Assembly (NCBI RefSeq): GCF_001190785.1 | Contig: NZ_LGSS01000009.1 | Coordinates: forward strand, 62,001 to 126,000 | DNA from: Gottschalkia purinilytica | Lineage (GTDB): Bacteria; Bacillota; Clostridia; Tissierellales; Gottschalkiaceae | Length of the DNA stretch: 64,000 nt | Reading direction: 5' to 3' | Shown here: piece by piece, positions 8,456-17,392 of the stretch | Layout: every line of letters begins with the position of its first letter | Position numbering within the stretch: the first letter of the stretch is position 1 | Notes under the pieces: model-generated | Database searches by the model: none | What the model was told of the DNA's origin: nothing | The model's input: only the letters and a program-made list of their open reading frames with translations | Translations under genes and position numbers: made by a program

Positions 8456-10585
8456 TTACAATCCTAATTCTTTACGTTTCTTTTCAATATGATCTATATA
8501 TATTTGAACTGTTTTTTCTGCATCTAACTCTACCACTACTTTTCCAAGTCCTAATGTTTCTGTAGTTTCTGTTAGTGTTTTTACTACTAAGTCACTTCCT
8601 GTTATAGATGGTACTGGAGCTACATGAACCAGCCATCCTGCAGCTACTGCACTACAAGCATCCGATACTGCTTTTTGTTCAAGATATTCTGGTGCACCTA
8701 TAACTAAAGGAAGTTTATTTGTATCAACATCTAATATATCTGCCAATTCTTTAGCTGTCTGTGCCATTTTTCCTATATCAACACATGCACCATAGTTTAA
8801 TACTGGAGGTATTCCTAATTGTTTACAAACTGCTTTAAGTCCATCCCCTGCTTCTTCAGCAGCATTTGGATGAGTTAGACCAGTGTATTCCATAACAGAT
8901 GAAGTACATCCTCCAGAAAGTACTAATATGTTATTTTCTATTAATCCTTTAGTTATCTTGAATATATTACTTCCACCTTGGCCATATCTAGCCGTCGTAC
9001 ATCCTACTATAGTAGCTATTCCTCTAATATTTCCATTTGCTATTTGTTCTATAAGTGGCTTAAAGCTTCCTCCAAGTGCTTCTTGTACTGACTCCGTGCT
9101 AAATCCAACCATACATTCTGAAGTGTGTGGTGGTATATAAGTCTTTTTATTTGATTTTTTACGTTCTTTAAAAGCTTCTATAGCCTTTTCTAATAGCTTT
9201 TCAGCTTGTTCATTCATTTTTTCTGGAACAAAATCTAATGTTTCTACTCCTTGTAGCTTAATAACAGGATGAGTACTTATAAGTTTTGTTCCAAACTTTT
9301 TAGCATATATAGGAAGTGTTGGTACTGTACAGTTGTAGTCAAACATAAATAAGTCTACTACACCTGTAGCTAATACATATTCTTCTGATAACCATTCTCC
9401 TTCTTGCCCTGCATAGGCTTTTTGGTCATGGGTACCACTATAATTCATAAGCTGTTGTCCTTCACAAACATGACCTAGTATTTGTATTCCATCCGCTCCT
9501 GCTTCTCTTGCTTTCTGTTGCCATTCATCTGTTGATGCTAAATCTAGTGCTACATGTGCAACTAAAGGCATATGACCATTTGTAATTATGTTAACCATGC
9601 CTTCTTTAAGAAGCCCCATATTTTGCTTTTTCATAGCTATTTTTTGAGTACCCATTAACATTTCTTGTATTATATTTAGTGCAAACAATCCTTGATACTC
9701 GTTAGCAACACCTAAACGAACACTATTTAATAGAAAATCAACTGGATCGGATTTAAAGTTTGTCATACAACTAGTTTGCGAGTATGCAACTTCACTGTAT
9801 CCTCCTCCAGGAAATAGTCCTAATTTTCTCCATAATTCTTTTCTCTTAGTTGGAGCAAATGCCTCAACTAGCTTAGACTCTACATGGTGTGGAGCATGTA
9901 TATCTCCTATAACCCAGTCTGCAAAATCAACTGCTAATTGATCTATAGGCTTATTAGCATCTAACCCAGCCATATCTGCAAACTTCTTTAATTTTTCAGG
10001 ATCTCTTATTTTAAGTCCACTTTCAGGATTCTCTCCTGCTGCTCTTAATGTTCTAGCTGCTTGATGGGCATGAAAAATATTAGCTGATGTTCCTATAGTA
10101 ACATGTCTATACATAAAGTTCCTAGCGACCATAGTATGAGCATCTACTCCACAAACACCTCTAGGAACTTTAGGACTTATACGACAAGGACCATTTGCAC
10201 ATAGTTGACAAGATAATCCCTCTATACAAAATTTACATTGTATTGGTTGCTGTTGACTAAATCTATCAAATACATTTGTCATTCCGGCATTATGAACTAC
10301 TTGATACATTTCTCTCATTGCTGGATCTATTATGACATTTAGAGGGTATCCTTCTTTAGATTGATCATCAACCTTAATATGATCTCTTTGCCATTTATGC
10401 ATATCTTCCATAGATGGTGACTTCTCTATATTTTCATACTCTACACTTACTTTTCCGTGTATATCCTCATGTAAACTAGGATCATTAAAATCCTCCTTAG
10501 TTAGCTGAGAACCAAACGTCTTATTGTCTCCCCTCATAGTTTGGGCACTTCTTTCAAAAGACTTCTTGATATCTTTATCTGACAT
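8456..10585 (-). CDS. cooS: Anaerobic carbon monoxide dehydrogenase catalytic subunit (CooS)
   Basis: 709 residues. It oxidises CO to CO2 at a Ni-Fe-S C-cluster. C-cluster ligands are all visible: His in NGHMP, Cys in GHVCEG, DYNCTVP, VGCTTAR, GGCTSSV and YGACVD; the acid-base Lys lies in LEQKAVSD. Near the N-terminus the cluster cysteines are C117, C120, C126, C129, C134 and C145. The D-cluster motif is Cys-x2-Cys (C117, C120), and the second Cys of the usual Cys-x7-Cys spacing is S125. An N-terminal extension of about 60 residues makes it longer than typical CooS (about 630). AGGAGG precedes ATG 10585. No cooC, cooF or acs genes adjoin it, so the electron partner must be encoded elsewhere. 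Confidence 0.94.
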   Translation of the reverse strand: MSDKDIKKSFERSAQTMRGDNKTFGSQLTKEDFNDPSLHEDIHGKVSVEYENIEKSPSMEDMHKWQRDHIKVDDQSKEGYPLNVIIDPAMREMYQVVHNAGMTNVFDRFSQQQPIQCKFCIEGLSCQLCANGPCRISPKVPRGVCGVDAHTMVARNFMYRHVTIGTSANIFHAHQAARTLRAAGENPESGLKIRDPEKLKKFADMAGLDANKPIDQLAVDFADWVIGDIHAPHHVESKLVEAFAPTKRKELWRKLGLFPGGGYSEVAYSQTSCMTNFKSDPVDFLLNSVRLGVANEYQGLFALNIIQEMLMGTQKIAMKKQNMGLLKEGMVNIITNGHMPLVAHVALDLASTDEWQQKAREAGADGIQILGHVCEGQQLMNYSGTHDQKAYAGQEGEWLSEEYVLATGVVDLFMFDYNCTVPTLPIYAKKFGTKLISTHPVIKLQGVETLDFVPEKMNEQAEKLLEKAIEAFKERKKSNKKTYIPPHTSECMVGFSTESVQEALGGSFKPLIEQIANGNIRGIATIVGCTTARYGQGGSNIFKITKGLIENNILVLSGGCTSSVMEYTGLTHPNAAEEAGDGLKAVCKQLGIPPVLNYGACVDIGKMAQTAKELADILDVDTNKLPLVIGAPEYLEQKAVSDACSAVAAGWLVHVAPVPSITGSDLVVKTLTETTETLGLGKVVVELDAEKTVQIYIDHIEKKRKELGL

Positions 10586-10604
10586 ATTAATCCTCCTTTT
10601 CAAG

Positions 10605-10720
10605 TTATATCTTTTGTTAGTTTGTCTCGTATGAGGATTTATATACTGTCTAAATAATTTTTAATTTTAATTTTGTAATAATTATTTACCTTGTCTCATA
10701 ATGTATATTAATTAACTTCT
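10605..10720. promoter_or_regulatory. Divergent promoter region of cooS and the DUF2935 gene
   Basis: On the plus strand TTGTAA, an 18-bp spacer and CATAAT precede the DUF2935 gene. The heptamer TTGTCTC occurs on both sides of the region, one copy near 10622 and one overlapping the plus-strand -10, possibly a shared operator. Confidence 0.4.
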
Positions 10721-10739
10721 GCAAAAGGGAGGTATTTAT

Positions 10740-11522
10740 ATGGTTAGTTTTGTAGATGAATCTTTTGAGATAAATAATTTTTGGCTTAGAATAATGAGGG
10801 ATCATGCTATATTTATTAATTCCGGTCTTCCTTGCAAAAGAAAAGATTTTATAGGAAAAAGCATCTTTTTTAGAAAAGCGTATGAAGTATTACTTGATAA
10901 AGTTAATAAATTAGATTCTCCAACTACTGAAGACATGCAAGAAATAAATGAGCAAGCTATTAGATTAACTAAGAAATATATAGTATATAAAACTCAGTTA
11001 CTTAACTATAATCTAAGTTGCGAATCACCTTTAACTAATTTATATTCTTTATTTTTAGAACATCTTAGAAGAGAAGCGTACAAATTTATAAAAACTCTAG
11101 AACTTTTACAATCAGGTAAAAAACAAATTCTTGGTCTTAAAGCTATAAATGAAGAAGTATTTTGGATTAGAATAATGGCTGATCATAGTAAGTTTATAGT
11201 TCATTTATTGGATCCTTCTGAAAGATTACTAGAAAAACAAGTAAGGAAATTTAGTAAATTATTTGATGATTTAAGATTTCAGTCTATAGATTTAAAAGGG
11301 ATGATATCTCCATCATATGATATAATTCCTGTTATAGATAGATTTACAGATGAAGTCATCGAGTCTACAGAAAAGCTTAAAGACTTTAAAGAAACTGCAA
11401 CTGAATTAATTGGAGAATGTAAAATTGTTTCTAATATACCAGAACTTTTAGCTGATCATGTTACTAGAGAAGCTGAATTTTTTCTAAAAGAATTAAAAGA
11501 AATAAGAGAAGCTATAAAGTAA
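10740..11522 (+). CDS. DUF2935 family protein, two tandem putative metal-binding helical domains
   Basis: 260 residues with an internal duplication. FWLRIMRDH (14-22) and FWIRIMADH (141-149) open the two halves, and HLRREAYKFIK (about 108) and HVTREAEFFLK close them. Repeated His and Glu on helices resemble a four-helix ferritin-like or hemerythrin-like bundle, so metal binding is likely but unproven. Site AGGGAGG lies 7 bases before the ATG. No signal or membrane segment, hence cytoplasmic. It is transcribed divergently from cooS, suggesting a link with CO or redox metabolism (inference). Confidence 0.85.
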   Translation: MVSFVDESFEINNFWLRIMRDHAIFINSGLPCKRKDFIGKSIFFRKAYEVLLDKVNKLDSPTTEDMQEINEQAIRLTKKYIVYKTQLLNYNLSCESPLTNLYSLFLEHLRREAYKFIKTLELLQSGKKQILGLKAINEEVFWIRIMADHSKFIVHLLDPSERLLEKQVRKFSKLFDDLRFQSIDLKGMISPSYDIIPVIDRFTDEVIESTEKLKDFKETATELIGECKIVSNIPELLADHVTREAEFFLKELKEIREAIK

Positions 11523-11540
11523 AAAATAATTTCTTATATA

Positions 11541-11582
11541 AAAAAACGTGTTTTATATCCATTTCAATAAAACACGTTTTTT
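11541..11582. terminator. Bidirectional terminator between DUF2935 gene and nrdG
   Basis: AAAAAACGTGTTTTAT at 11541-11556 pairs with ATAAAACACGTTTTTT ending at 11582, between two convergent genes. Confidence 0.88.
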
Positions 11583-11585
11583 ATA

Positions 11586-12272
11586 TTAATACCTTATTTT
11601 AAATTCTTTAAATAGATGTCCTATTCTTGTCTCTAATTTTTTAAGTTCTTCTCTTTTAAATGGAGTATATTTACTTTTTTTATCTAGAATAGTGTCTCCA
11701 TCTCTAAAGTTCTGAATAGTATACTTATTACTATCTTTTATAAGATATCCTATCTTTTCAATATCATCTATATTTAAAAGCTCTTTACATATAGTAGTTC
11801 TAAATTCGTATTTAATTTCAGAATCTCTTATTATCTCTATACTTCTAAGAATGTCATAAATATTTATAACTGATTTTGTTATATCCTTGTATTTGTTAAT
11901 AGGAGCCTTTATGTCCATAGCTATATAGTTAACTAGCCTATTTTCTAATAATTTTTCTAACATATTAGGATTTGTTCCATTTGTATCTAGTTTTACTAAA
12001 AGTCCCATATCCTTTATCTTTACTATAAACTCATATAAGTCCTTATGAAGTGTAGGCTCTCCTCCTGATATACACACTCCATCTATTAAATTTTTTCGTT
12101 TATTTAAAAATTTAAATATATGTTCATGATTTAGTTCTTCACCCTTGTTATCAACAAGACTACTATTATGACAGTAGGGACATCTAAAGTTACATCCTCC
12201 TGTAAATATTACTGTACATATTTTATCAGGATAATCTATAAAAGAAGATTTCTGATGTCCTTTTATCTTCAT
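11586..12272 (-). CDS. nrdG: Anaerobic ribonucleotide reductase activating protein NrdG
   Basis: 228-residue radical SAM enzyme. The 4Fe-4S cluster motif Cys-x3-Cys-x2-Cys is C27, C31 and C34 in GGCNFRCPYCHNS, and ISGGEPTLH supplies the GGE SAM-binding motif. It uses SAM and an electron to make the glycyl radical on NrdD. It starts 19 bases after the nrdD stop in the same operon. Length is somewhat above the short E. coli type (about 154), as in the PflA-like activators (YjjW or clostridial NrdG) common in Clostridia. Confidence 0.92.
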   Translation of the reverse strand: MKIKGHQKSSFIDYPDKICTVIFTGGCNFRCPYCHNSSLVDNKGEELNHEHIFKFLNKRKNLIDGVCISGGEPTLHKDLYEFIVKIKDMGLLVKLDTNGTNPNMLEKLLENRLVNYIAMDIKAPINKYKDITKSVINIYDILRSIEIIRDSEIKYEFRTTICKELLNIDDIEKIGYLIKDSNKYTIQNFRDGDTILDKKSKYTPFKREELKKLETRIGHLFKEFKIRY

Positions 12273-12291
12273 TCACTCACCTCTATAGACA

Positions 12292-14400
12292 TTAAATAGC
12301 TTGTTTATGTTCTTCTAAAGTAGGTTCTGCTTCAAATTCTAATCTATCTTTATACTCTTCTTTTTTCCCTAGATTCCATGATTGTACAGGCCTATGAAAT
12401 CCTACTACTCTAGTCCATACTTCTGCATCTTTTCCACATTCAGGACATTTAAAATGTTCTCCCCTTAAATATCCATGTTCAGAACATATACTATATGTTG
12501 GAGTTACCGTAAAATAAGGTACTCTACTATTTTCAAATGCTCTTTTTATAAGTAATTTAGTCGTTTCTATACTATCTATTTCTTCTCCTAGAAATCCATG
12601 TAGTACAGTTCCTCCCGTATATAATGTTTGTAACTCTTCTTGTAACTCTAGTGCTTCAAACACATCACTTGTGTAGTCTACTGGAAGTTGAGTAGAGTTT
12701 GTATAGTAAGGTTCATTCGTTCCTTGTGTAAATATTTTAGGATACATTCTCTTATCCATTCTAGCGAATCTATATGCAGCCCCTTCTGCTGGAGAAGCTT
12801 CTAAATTCCATAGGCTTCCTGTTTCCTCTTGGAATATTTGTATAACTTTATTCATAAACTCCATTACTTCTATAGCAAACTCTTTTCCTTCTTCTGTAGT
12901 TATATCTTTTCCTAAAAGATTAACACATGCTTCGTTCATACCATTTAATCCTATAGTGCTAAAATGATTTTTAAAATACTCTCCTTCTGAATCTTTTATT
13001 CCTTGTAGATAAAACTTAGAATAAGGATATAGTCCTGCTTCCATGTATTCTTCTAATACACCTCTTTTGGTCTCACATATTTCTTTTGATAATTCCATGA
13101 GTTCCCTTACTCTTTTCTTGAATTCTTCCTTACTATTAGCTACATATCCTATTCGAGCCATGTTTATTGTAACTACATTTATAGATCCTGTAAGAGGATT
13201 TGCTCCAAAAAGTCCTCCACCTCTTCTTCTTAACTCCCTATTATCAAGTCTTAGTCTACAACACATACTTCTAACATCTTCTGGAGATAAGTCACTATTT
13301 ACAAAGTTAGCAAAGTAAGGGGTTCCAAACCTTCTTGTCATCTCCATTATAGAATTAGCAACTTCCGAATTCCAAGGAAAATCTCTTGTTATATTTATAG
13401 TAGGTATAGGAAAACTAAAACTTCTTTCTGCTCCGTCTCCTTCCATCATAACTTCACAATAAGCTTTATTAAACATGTCCATTTCTTTCTGGAATTCACC
13501 ATAGCATTTATCCATTCTCTTTCCACCTATAATAACGCTTACGTCTTTAAGTATTGGATGTGGTGTTATATCTAAAGTTATATTTGTAAAAGGGGTTTGG
13601 AATCCAACTCTAGTTGGTATATTTAAGTTGAATACAAAACCTTGAACTATTTTTTTTACTTCTTCATATGATAGTTTATCATAATATATAAAAGGTGCTG
13701 CGTAAGTATCTAGTGAACTCACAGCTTGTGCTCCAGCAGCTTCTCCTTGTAGAGTATATAGCCAGTTAACTATTTGTCCCAAAAATGATTGTAAATGTTT
13801 AGGAGGATTTGACTCTATCTTACCACTAGCTCCTTTGAATCCGTTATTTAATAAAGCTTCCAAATCCCAACCGCAACAATATGGTGCTAATAATCCTAAA
13901 TCATGTATATGTAAATCTCCTTTTATATGTGCATCTCTTAATTCTTTTCTATATATTTTATTTAACCAGTATTTTTTAGTAATAGACTCAACTATATGAT
14001 TGTTTAGCCCTTGTAAGCTAAATCCCATATTAGCATTTTCATTTACTCTCCAATCATCTAAGGAAACATATTCATCTATTAGACTTTCAGCATCCATGAA
14101 TAAGTTTCTAACGTCTCTCATTTCTTCACGTTTTTTTCTATAAAGTATGTATGACTTAGCAGTTTTAGCATGACCTTCTTCTATAAGTACTTTTTCTACT
14201 ATATCTTGTATGTCTTCAACTGTAGGTATTCCACCACTAAATGCTTCTTGAACAATATTTAAGGCTAAATGTGATAACCTTGAAGCTTCTTTTTTATCCG
14301 TTCCACCTACTGATTTTGCAGCAGAAAAAATAGCATCTTCTATCTTATCTAAATTAAAATCTACTATATCACCATTTCTTTTCTGAATTCTTGACACCAT
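12292..14400 (-). CDS. nrdD: Anaerobic (class III) ribonucleoside-triphosphate reductase NrdD
   Basis: 702 residues. An N-terminal ATP-cone (about 1-95, VSRIQKRNGDIVDF) is the allosteric switch. The catalytic barrel includes NIPTRVGFQTPFTN and the active-site cysteine regions. The C-terminal zinc site is CSEHGYLRGEHFKCPECG, and the glycyl radical is G667 in RVVGFHRP. It reduces ribonucleotides to deoxyribonucleotides without oxygen and needs the downstream nrdG product. The gene has its own promoter, and two NrdR-box-like repeats overlap the leader. Confidence 0.95.
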   Translation of the reverse strand: MVSRIQKRNGDIVDFNLDKIEDAIFSAAKSVGGTDKKEASRLSHLALNIVQEAFSGGIPTVEDIQDIVEKVLIEEGHAKTAKSYILYRKKREEMRDVRNLFMDAESLIDEYVSLDDWRVNENANMGFSLQGLNNHIVESITKKYWLNKIYRKELRDAHIKGDLHIHDLGLLAPYCCGWDLEALLNNGFKGASGKIESNPPKHLQSFLGQIVNWLYTLQGEAAGAQAVSSLDTYAAPFIYYDKLSYEEVKKIVQGFVFNLNIPTRVGFQTPFTNITLDITPHPILKDVSVIIGGKRMDKCYGEFQKEMDMFNKAYCEVMMEGDGAERSFSFPIPTINITRDFPWNSEVANSIMEMTRRFGTPYFANFVNSDLSPEDVRSMCCRLRLDNRELRRRGGGLFGANPLTGSINVVTINMARIGYVANSKEEFKKRVRELMELSKEICETKRGVLEEYMEAGLYPYSKFYLQGIKDSEGEYFKNHFSTIGLNGMNEACVNLLGKDITTEEGKEFAIEVMEFMNKVIQIFQEETGSLWNLEASPAEGAAYRFARMDKRMYPKIFTQGTNEPYYTNSTQLPVDYTSDVFEALELQEELQTLYTGGTVLHGFLGEEIDSIETTKLLIKRAFENSRVPYFTVTPTYSICSEHGYLRGEHFKCPECGKDAEVWTRVVGFHRPVQSWNLGKKEEYKDRLEFEAEPTLEEHKQAI

Positions 14401-14409
14401 GTCTTCATC

Positions 14410-14455
14410 CCCTTTATATTGTGGTATATGTCCTTTATATTAATATATATTGTAT
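14410..14455 (-). promoter_or_regulatory. Candidate pair of NrdR boxes
   Basis: On the minus strand ACAATATA occurs twice with exactly a 31-bp period (within 14440-14455 and 14410-14425), between the promoter and the nrdD start. The flanks resemble the NrdR box (ACA-AT-rich-TGT), and NrdR boxes are typically paired three helical turns apart. Confidence 0.6.
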
Positions 14456-14471
14456 AGACAAACCATTTATT

Positions 14472-14500
14472 ATTATAAAATAGTTACAATTTATACACAA
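14472..14500 (-). promoter_or_regulatory. Promoter of nrdDG
   Basis: Minus strand TTGTGT (14495-14500), 17-bp spacer, TATAAT (14472-14477). Confidence 0.7.
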
Positions 14501-14640
14501 GTTTGAGACTTTCTTTTATATCTCTAATTTTTTTGTTTATATCATTCAAGCTATTATTTACATCATTTATAAAAAAAGTGTTTATCTTATTCAATTTAGG
14601 ATAAGATATAACATAGAAATGTATGATGGGAGTGATATGT

Positions 14641-15195
14641 TTGAATACTATAGATATCCTAGTTAGTGAACATGATAATATAAAAAGAGTTATAAAAATA
14701 GTAAGAAAAGTATGTTTTGATATTATAAACGGAATGGAAGTACCATATGAAGATTTCTATGGAATAATAGACTTTATAAGAAATTATGCTGATAAATATC
14801 ATCATGGGAAAGAAGAAGACATGTTGTTTAAAGACATGTTAGATGAATTAAAGGACACTATAGGAGAAGGTCCTATACAAGGTATGTTTATCGAACATGA
14901 CTACGGAAGAAACTATGTTCGTGAATTGGAAGTGGCTTTAGGCTCTCACAAAGAAGGAAATAAAGAAGCTATCGTTGATATTATAGCTAATGCTGGTGGA
15001 TATGCTAATCTATTAACTAGACATATTCATAAAGAAGATAATGTTATGTATAAATATGCTACTAATAATTTAAAGCAAGAAACCCTTAATAAGCTAGATG
15101 TTCAATTTAAAGATTTTGAAGCAACGCAAGAACATTTAGACTTAAAAGACAAATACATGACTTTTATTGATAAACTAGAAGCAAAATATCTATAA
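14641..15195 (+). CDS. Hemerythrin-like (HHE) domain protein
   Basis: 184 residues with three His/Glu-bearing helices of the hemerythrin HHE fold: LVSEHDNIKRV (12), KYHHGKEEDMLF (about 53), FIEHDYGRNYV and TRHIHKEDNVMY (about 136). These give the expected H-HxxxE-H-HxxxD/E diiron ligand pattern. TTG 14641 is chosen because GGGAGTGA at 14628-14635 sits at proper spacing; the in-frame ATG further up would lie on top of that site. Cytoplasmic. In anaerobes such proteins bind O2 or NO; placement beside oxygen-sensitive NrdDG and CooS supports an oxygen or stress role (inference). Confidence 0.88.
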   Translation: MNTIDILVSEHDNIKRVIKIVRKVCFDIINGMEVPYEDFYGIIDFIRNYADKYHHGKEEDMLFKDMLDELKDTIGEGPIQGMFIEHDYGRNYVRELEVALGSHKEGNKEAIVDIIANAGGYANLLTRHIHKEDNVMYKYATNNLKQETLNKLDVQFKDFEATQEHLDLKDKYMTFIDKLEAKYL

Positions 15196-15200
15196 AATTA

Positions 15201-15226
15201 AAAAGTGGTCTAATGACCACTTTTTT
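15201..15226. terminator. Terminator between hemerythrin-like gene and M28 peptidase gene
   Basis: AAAAGTGGTC and GACCACTTTT form a 10-bp perfect stem with a 4-base loop followed by T6; convergent genes share it. Confidence 0.9.
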
Positions 15227-16649
15227 AATATGCATATTTATCTAAATAATATAAAACAACTTTTGCAGCCTCTTTTGCCCTGTTTTTATCTATATTATCT
15301 ATGGTATCTTTTGGAGTATGATATCCACTCTTTAAATCCATGTGAATCAAAGTAACTGCATCTATGTTTTTAGCTGCAAATGATGCATGATCACTTCCTT
15401 GACTTACTCCTGCCTTACTTTCTATACCTAATTTTCTAGAATACTTTAAAAATTCATTTCTTAATTTAACATTTCTAGCATCATAGCTCACTAATTCAAG
15501 TGGAACTTTTCTTTTAGAACCTACCATATCCAAATTTATAACTTTAGTTTTTTCATTTAAAGGATACACCGGATTATATACATAATGCTTAGAACCATAT
15601 AACCCTTCCTCTTCTCCATTATATCCTATAAATATTATGGTTTTCTTAGGCTTGATCCTATTCTCTTTTAGTACTCTAGCAATCTCCATCATAACAGAAG
15701 TTCCTGAAGCATTATCTAAAGCTCCTGGATTATATGTTCCATTCTTATTATCTCCAACATGATCAAAATGAGCTCCTATAATTATATATTCATCTTTTAG
15801 TTTTTTATCATTGCCTTCTATGGCGCCTATAACATTAGAAGCTTTTACATTTTCTATACTATAATATGCAGCCATATGTATATCCATATTTTCTTTTGAC
15901 AGTTTTGCTATTTGCCTAAATGTTTCAGATTCAGCCATAAAAAGCATAGGTCCGTTTTTTACAAAGTTATCAATTGGTGGAGCATTCGGTCCTACTACAA
16001 ACGTACTATACTTATCCTTTTCACTTTTCAAGTCTACTTCATATATAATTCCTTTTATTTTTATCTTATTAGAAATAAGTTGAGATAATAAATTTGCAAA
16101 TCCTGTCTTTTCCATAGCTTTCTTTGAAACTAATACTACTTTATCTTCAAACTGATTAATGTCTTTCGCAAAATCTTTTACTTCTTCTATTAATATGCTT
16201 TTTCCACTAGCTGATCCACTTATACTTAAGGATGAAAAATATGTAGCAACAGAAAAATCTTTTAAATAATCATATTGTTTTACTATTTTCCCATCATCGT
16301 CTATTATATTAAGAACCGGAGCTTTGTTCGTAAATCTAACGTTTTGTTTATAGTTCTGCCTAAAGTCTTTTAGAGTATCTGGACTCTTAAGTCCTATATT
16401 CTTAAAGTGGTTTATTATATATTCAGTAGCAAGCTCGTTTCCTGCAGTTCCTACAAGTCTCCCATCATATTTTTTTGAAGTTAGTTTCTTTATAGTGTTG
16501 TATATGTTATTTGCATTTAGTAAACTTACATCAATATTTTTAAATGTATCATTTCTTGCATTATGTGCTCTTATATTTGTATATCCTATAATCAGGGTAA
16601 TTACAAGTACAATAGCCACTAGTATAGATATTCTCTTTTTATTTCTCAA
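15225..16649 (-). CDS. Membrane-anchored or secreted M28 family zinc aminopeptidase
   Basis: 474 residues. An N-terminal hydrophobic helix (about 6-23) is an uncleaved anchor or signal. Catalytic metal ligands of M28 are in order: H294 and D296 in GAHFDH, D312 in GALDNASG, E346-E347 in NGEEEGL, D374 in NLDMVG and H444 in GYHTPKD. A PA-like insert occupies about 110-240. It removes N-terminal amino acids from peptides outside the membrane, supplying amino acids for fermentation. The start is TTG, fixed by AAGGAGG 7 bases upstream. Confidence 0.93.
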   Translation of the reverse strand: MRNKKRISILVAIVLVITLIIGYTNIRAHNARNDTFKNIDVSLLNANNIYNTIKKLTSKKYDGRLVGTAGNELATEYIINHFKNIGLKSPDTLKDFRQNYKQNVRFTNKAPVLNIIDDDGKIVKQYDYLKDFSVATYFSSLSISGSASGKSILIEEVKDFAKDINQFEDKVVLVSKKAMEKTGFANLLSQLISNKIKIKGIIYEVDLKSEKDKYSTFVVGPNAPPIDNFVKNGPMLFMAESETFRQIAKLSKENMDIHMAAYYSIENVKASNVIGAIEGNDKKLKDEYIIIGAHFDHVGDNKNGTYNPGALDNASGTSVMMEIARVLKENRIKPKKTIIFIGYNGEEEGLYGSKHYVYNPVYPLNEKTKVINLDMVGSKRKVPLELVSYDARNVKLRNEFLKYSRKLGIESKAGVSQGSDHASFAAKNIDAVTLIHMDLKSGYHTPKDTIDNIDKNRAKEAAKVVLYYLDKYAY

Positions 16650-16772
16650 GTTTAATCCTCCTTAAGATTATTATGAGTATTTTAGAATATAAAATATCCA
16701 TACTATATAATATTTCCTAATTAGTTATTTATACGATTAAATTTTAGTCTATTCTTAGGATTTATTATGTGA

Positions 16773-16833
16773 TTTTAAAATGTAAAGCCATATATCAAAA
16801 ACATATGGCTTTATTAACTAAATTTTATATTTG
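16773..16833 (-). repeat. Terminator-containing repeat, copy 1 (left flank of immunity array)
   Basis: Stem AAAGCCATAT (16784-16793) with ATATGGCTTT (16803-16812). Flanking bases on both sides (TTTAAAAT before; AACTAAATTTTATATTT after) recur at 25738-25794. It probably ends transcription of the DUF2750 gene. The loops differ between copies but stems and flanks are shared. Confidence 0.7.
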
Positions 16834-16846
16834 ATTTTCTTTAATA

Positions 16847-17221
16847 TTAATAATCTTCAAGTTCTAAATTTAAATCATTTAGTAACGTATCTATCTCTAA
16901 TTTAATAGAGTCAATATTGTTAAAAAATATAGATGGTTTTAAACTATCTTCTTTCATTGCAGGAAGCCAATCATTCATAAATTCATATAGGTCAATCTTT
17001 TTAGGCTTATAATTTTCCCATTCATGTTTAGCACAAAACTCAGCAAATTCCTTTCTCGGCCAAAGTGGTAGTAACATATTTCCATCATCATCTTCTGAAA
17101 CTGCCCATCCATCATCATATAGTCCCCATACTTCTTCATAGTCTACTACTTTTTTTATAAAGTAACTATATCTTTTTGCCCTTGGTAATTTTAAAACAGA
17201 TTCAAATTCTTTAATATTCAA
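16847..17221 (-). CDS. DUF2750 family protein, probable immunity protein
   Basis: 124 residues. The DUF2750 signature is clear: RYSYFIKKVVDYEEVWGLY, DDGWAVSEDDDGN, LPLWPRKEFAEFCA. TTG 17221 is chosen because AAGGAGA lies 10 bases upstream; a TTG ten codons earlier has no ribosome site. The acidic composition is typical of toxin-neutralising proteins. It is the last gene of the minus-strand array. DUF2750 members occur in immunity gene clusters, but a direct toxin partner is not known to me. Confidence 0.75.
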   Translation of the reverse strand: MNIKEFESVLKLPRAKRYSYFIKKVVDYEEVWGLYDDGWAVSEDDDGNMLLPLWPRKEFAEFCAKHEWENYKPKKIDLYEFMNDWLPAMKEDSLKPSIFFNNIDSIKLEIDTLLNDLNLELEDY

Positions 17222-17292
17222 AATATATAATTTCTCCTTTTTCTCATACAATCTATTTTATATCTTGTCTTATAACTTTTATGACTTGCAGG

Positions 17293-17387
17293 TCACTACA
17301 TCTCTTTTCCTGCTTCACATCCATATATATGAGCAAGTTGATATTCTTTATAAGCACTCTAATAGATTTTATTATCTAGAAGTTTTT
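17293..17387 (-). pseudogene. Short gene relic in the immunity array
   Basis: The minus-strand frame reads EKLLDNKIY, stop, SAYKEYQLAHIYGCEAGKEM, then stops. It looks like the decayed C-terminal piece of another small protein between two array genes. No start or ribosome site. Weak evidence because of its length. Confidence 0.35.
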
Positions 17388-17392
17388 CACTA

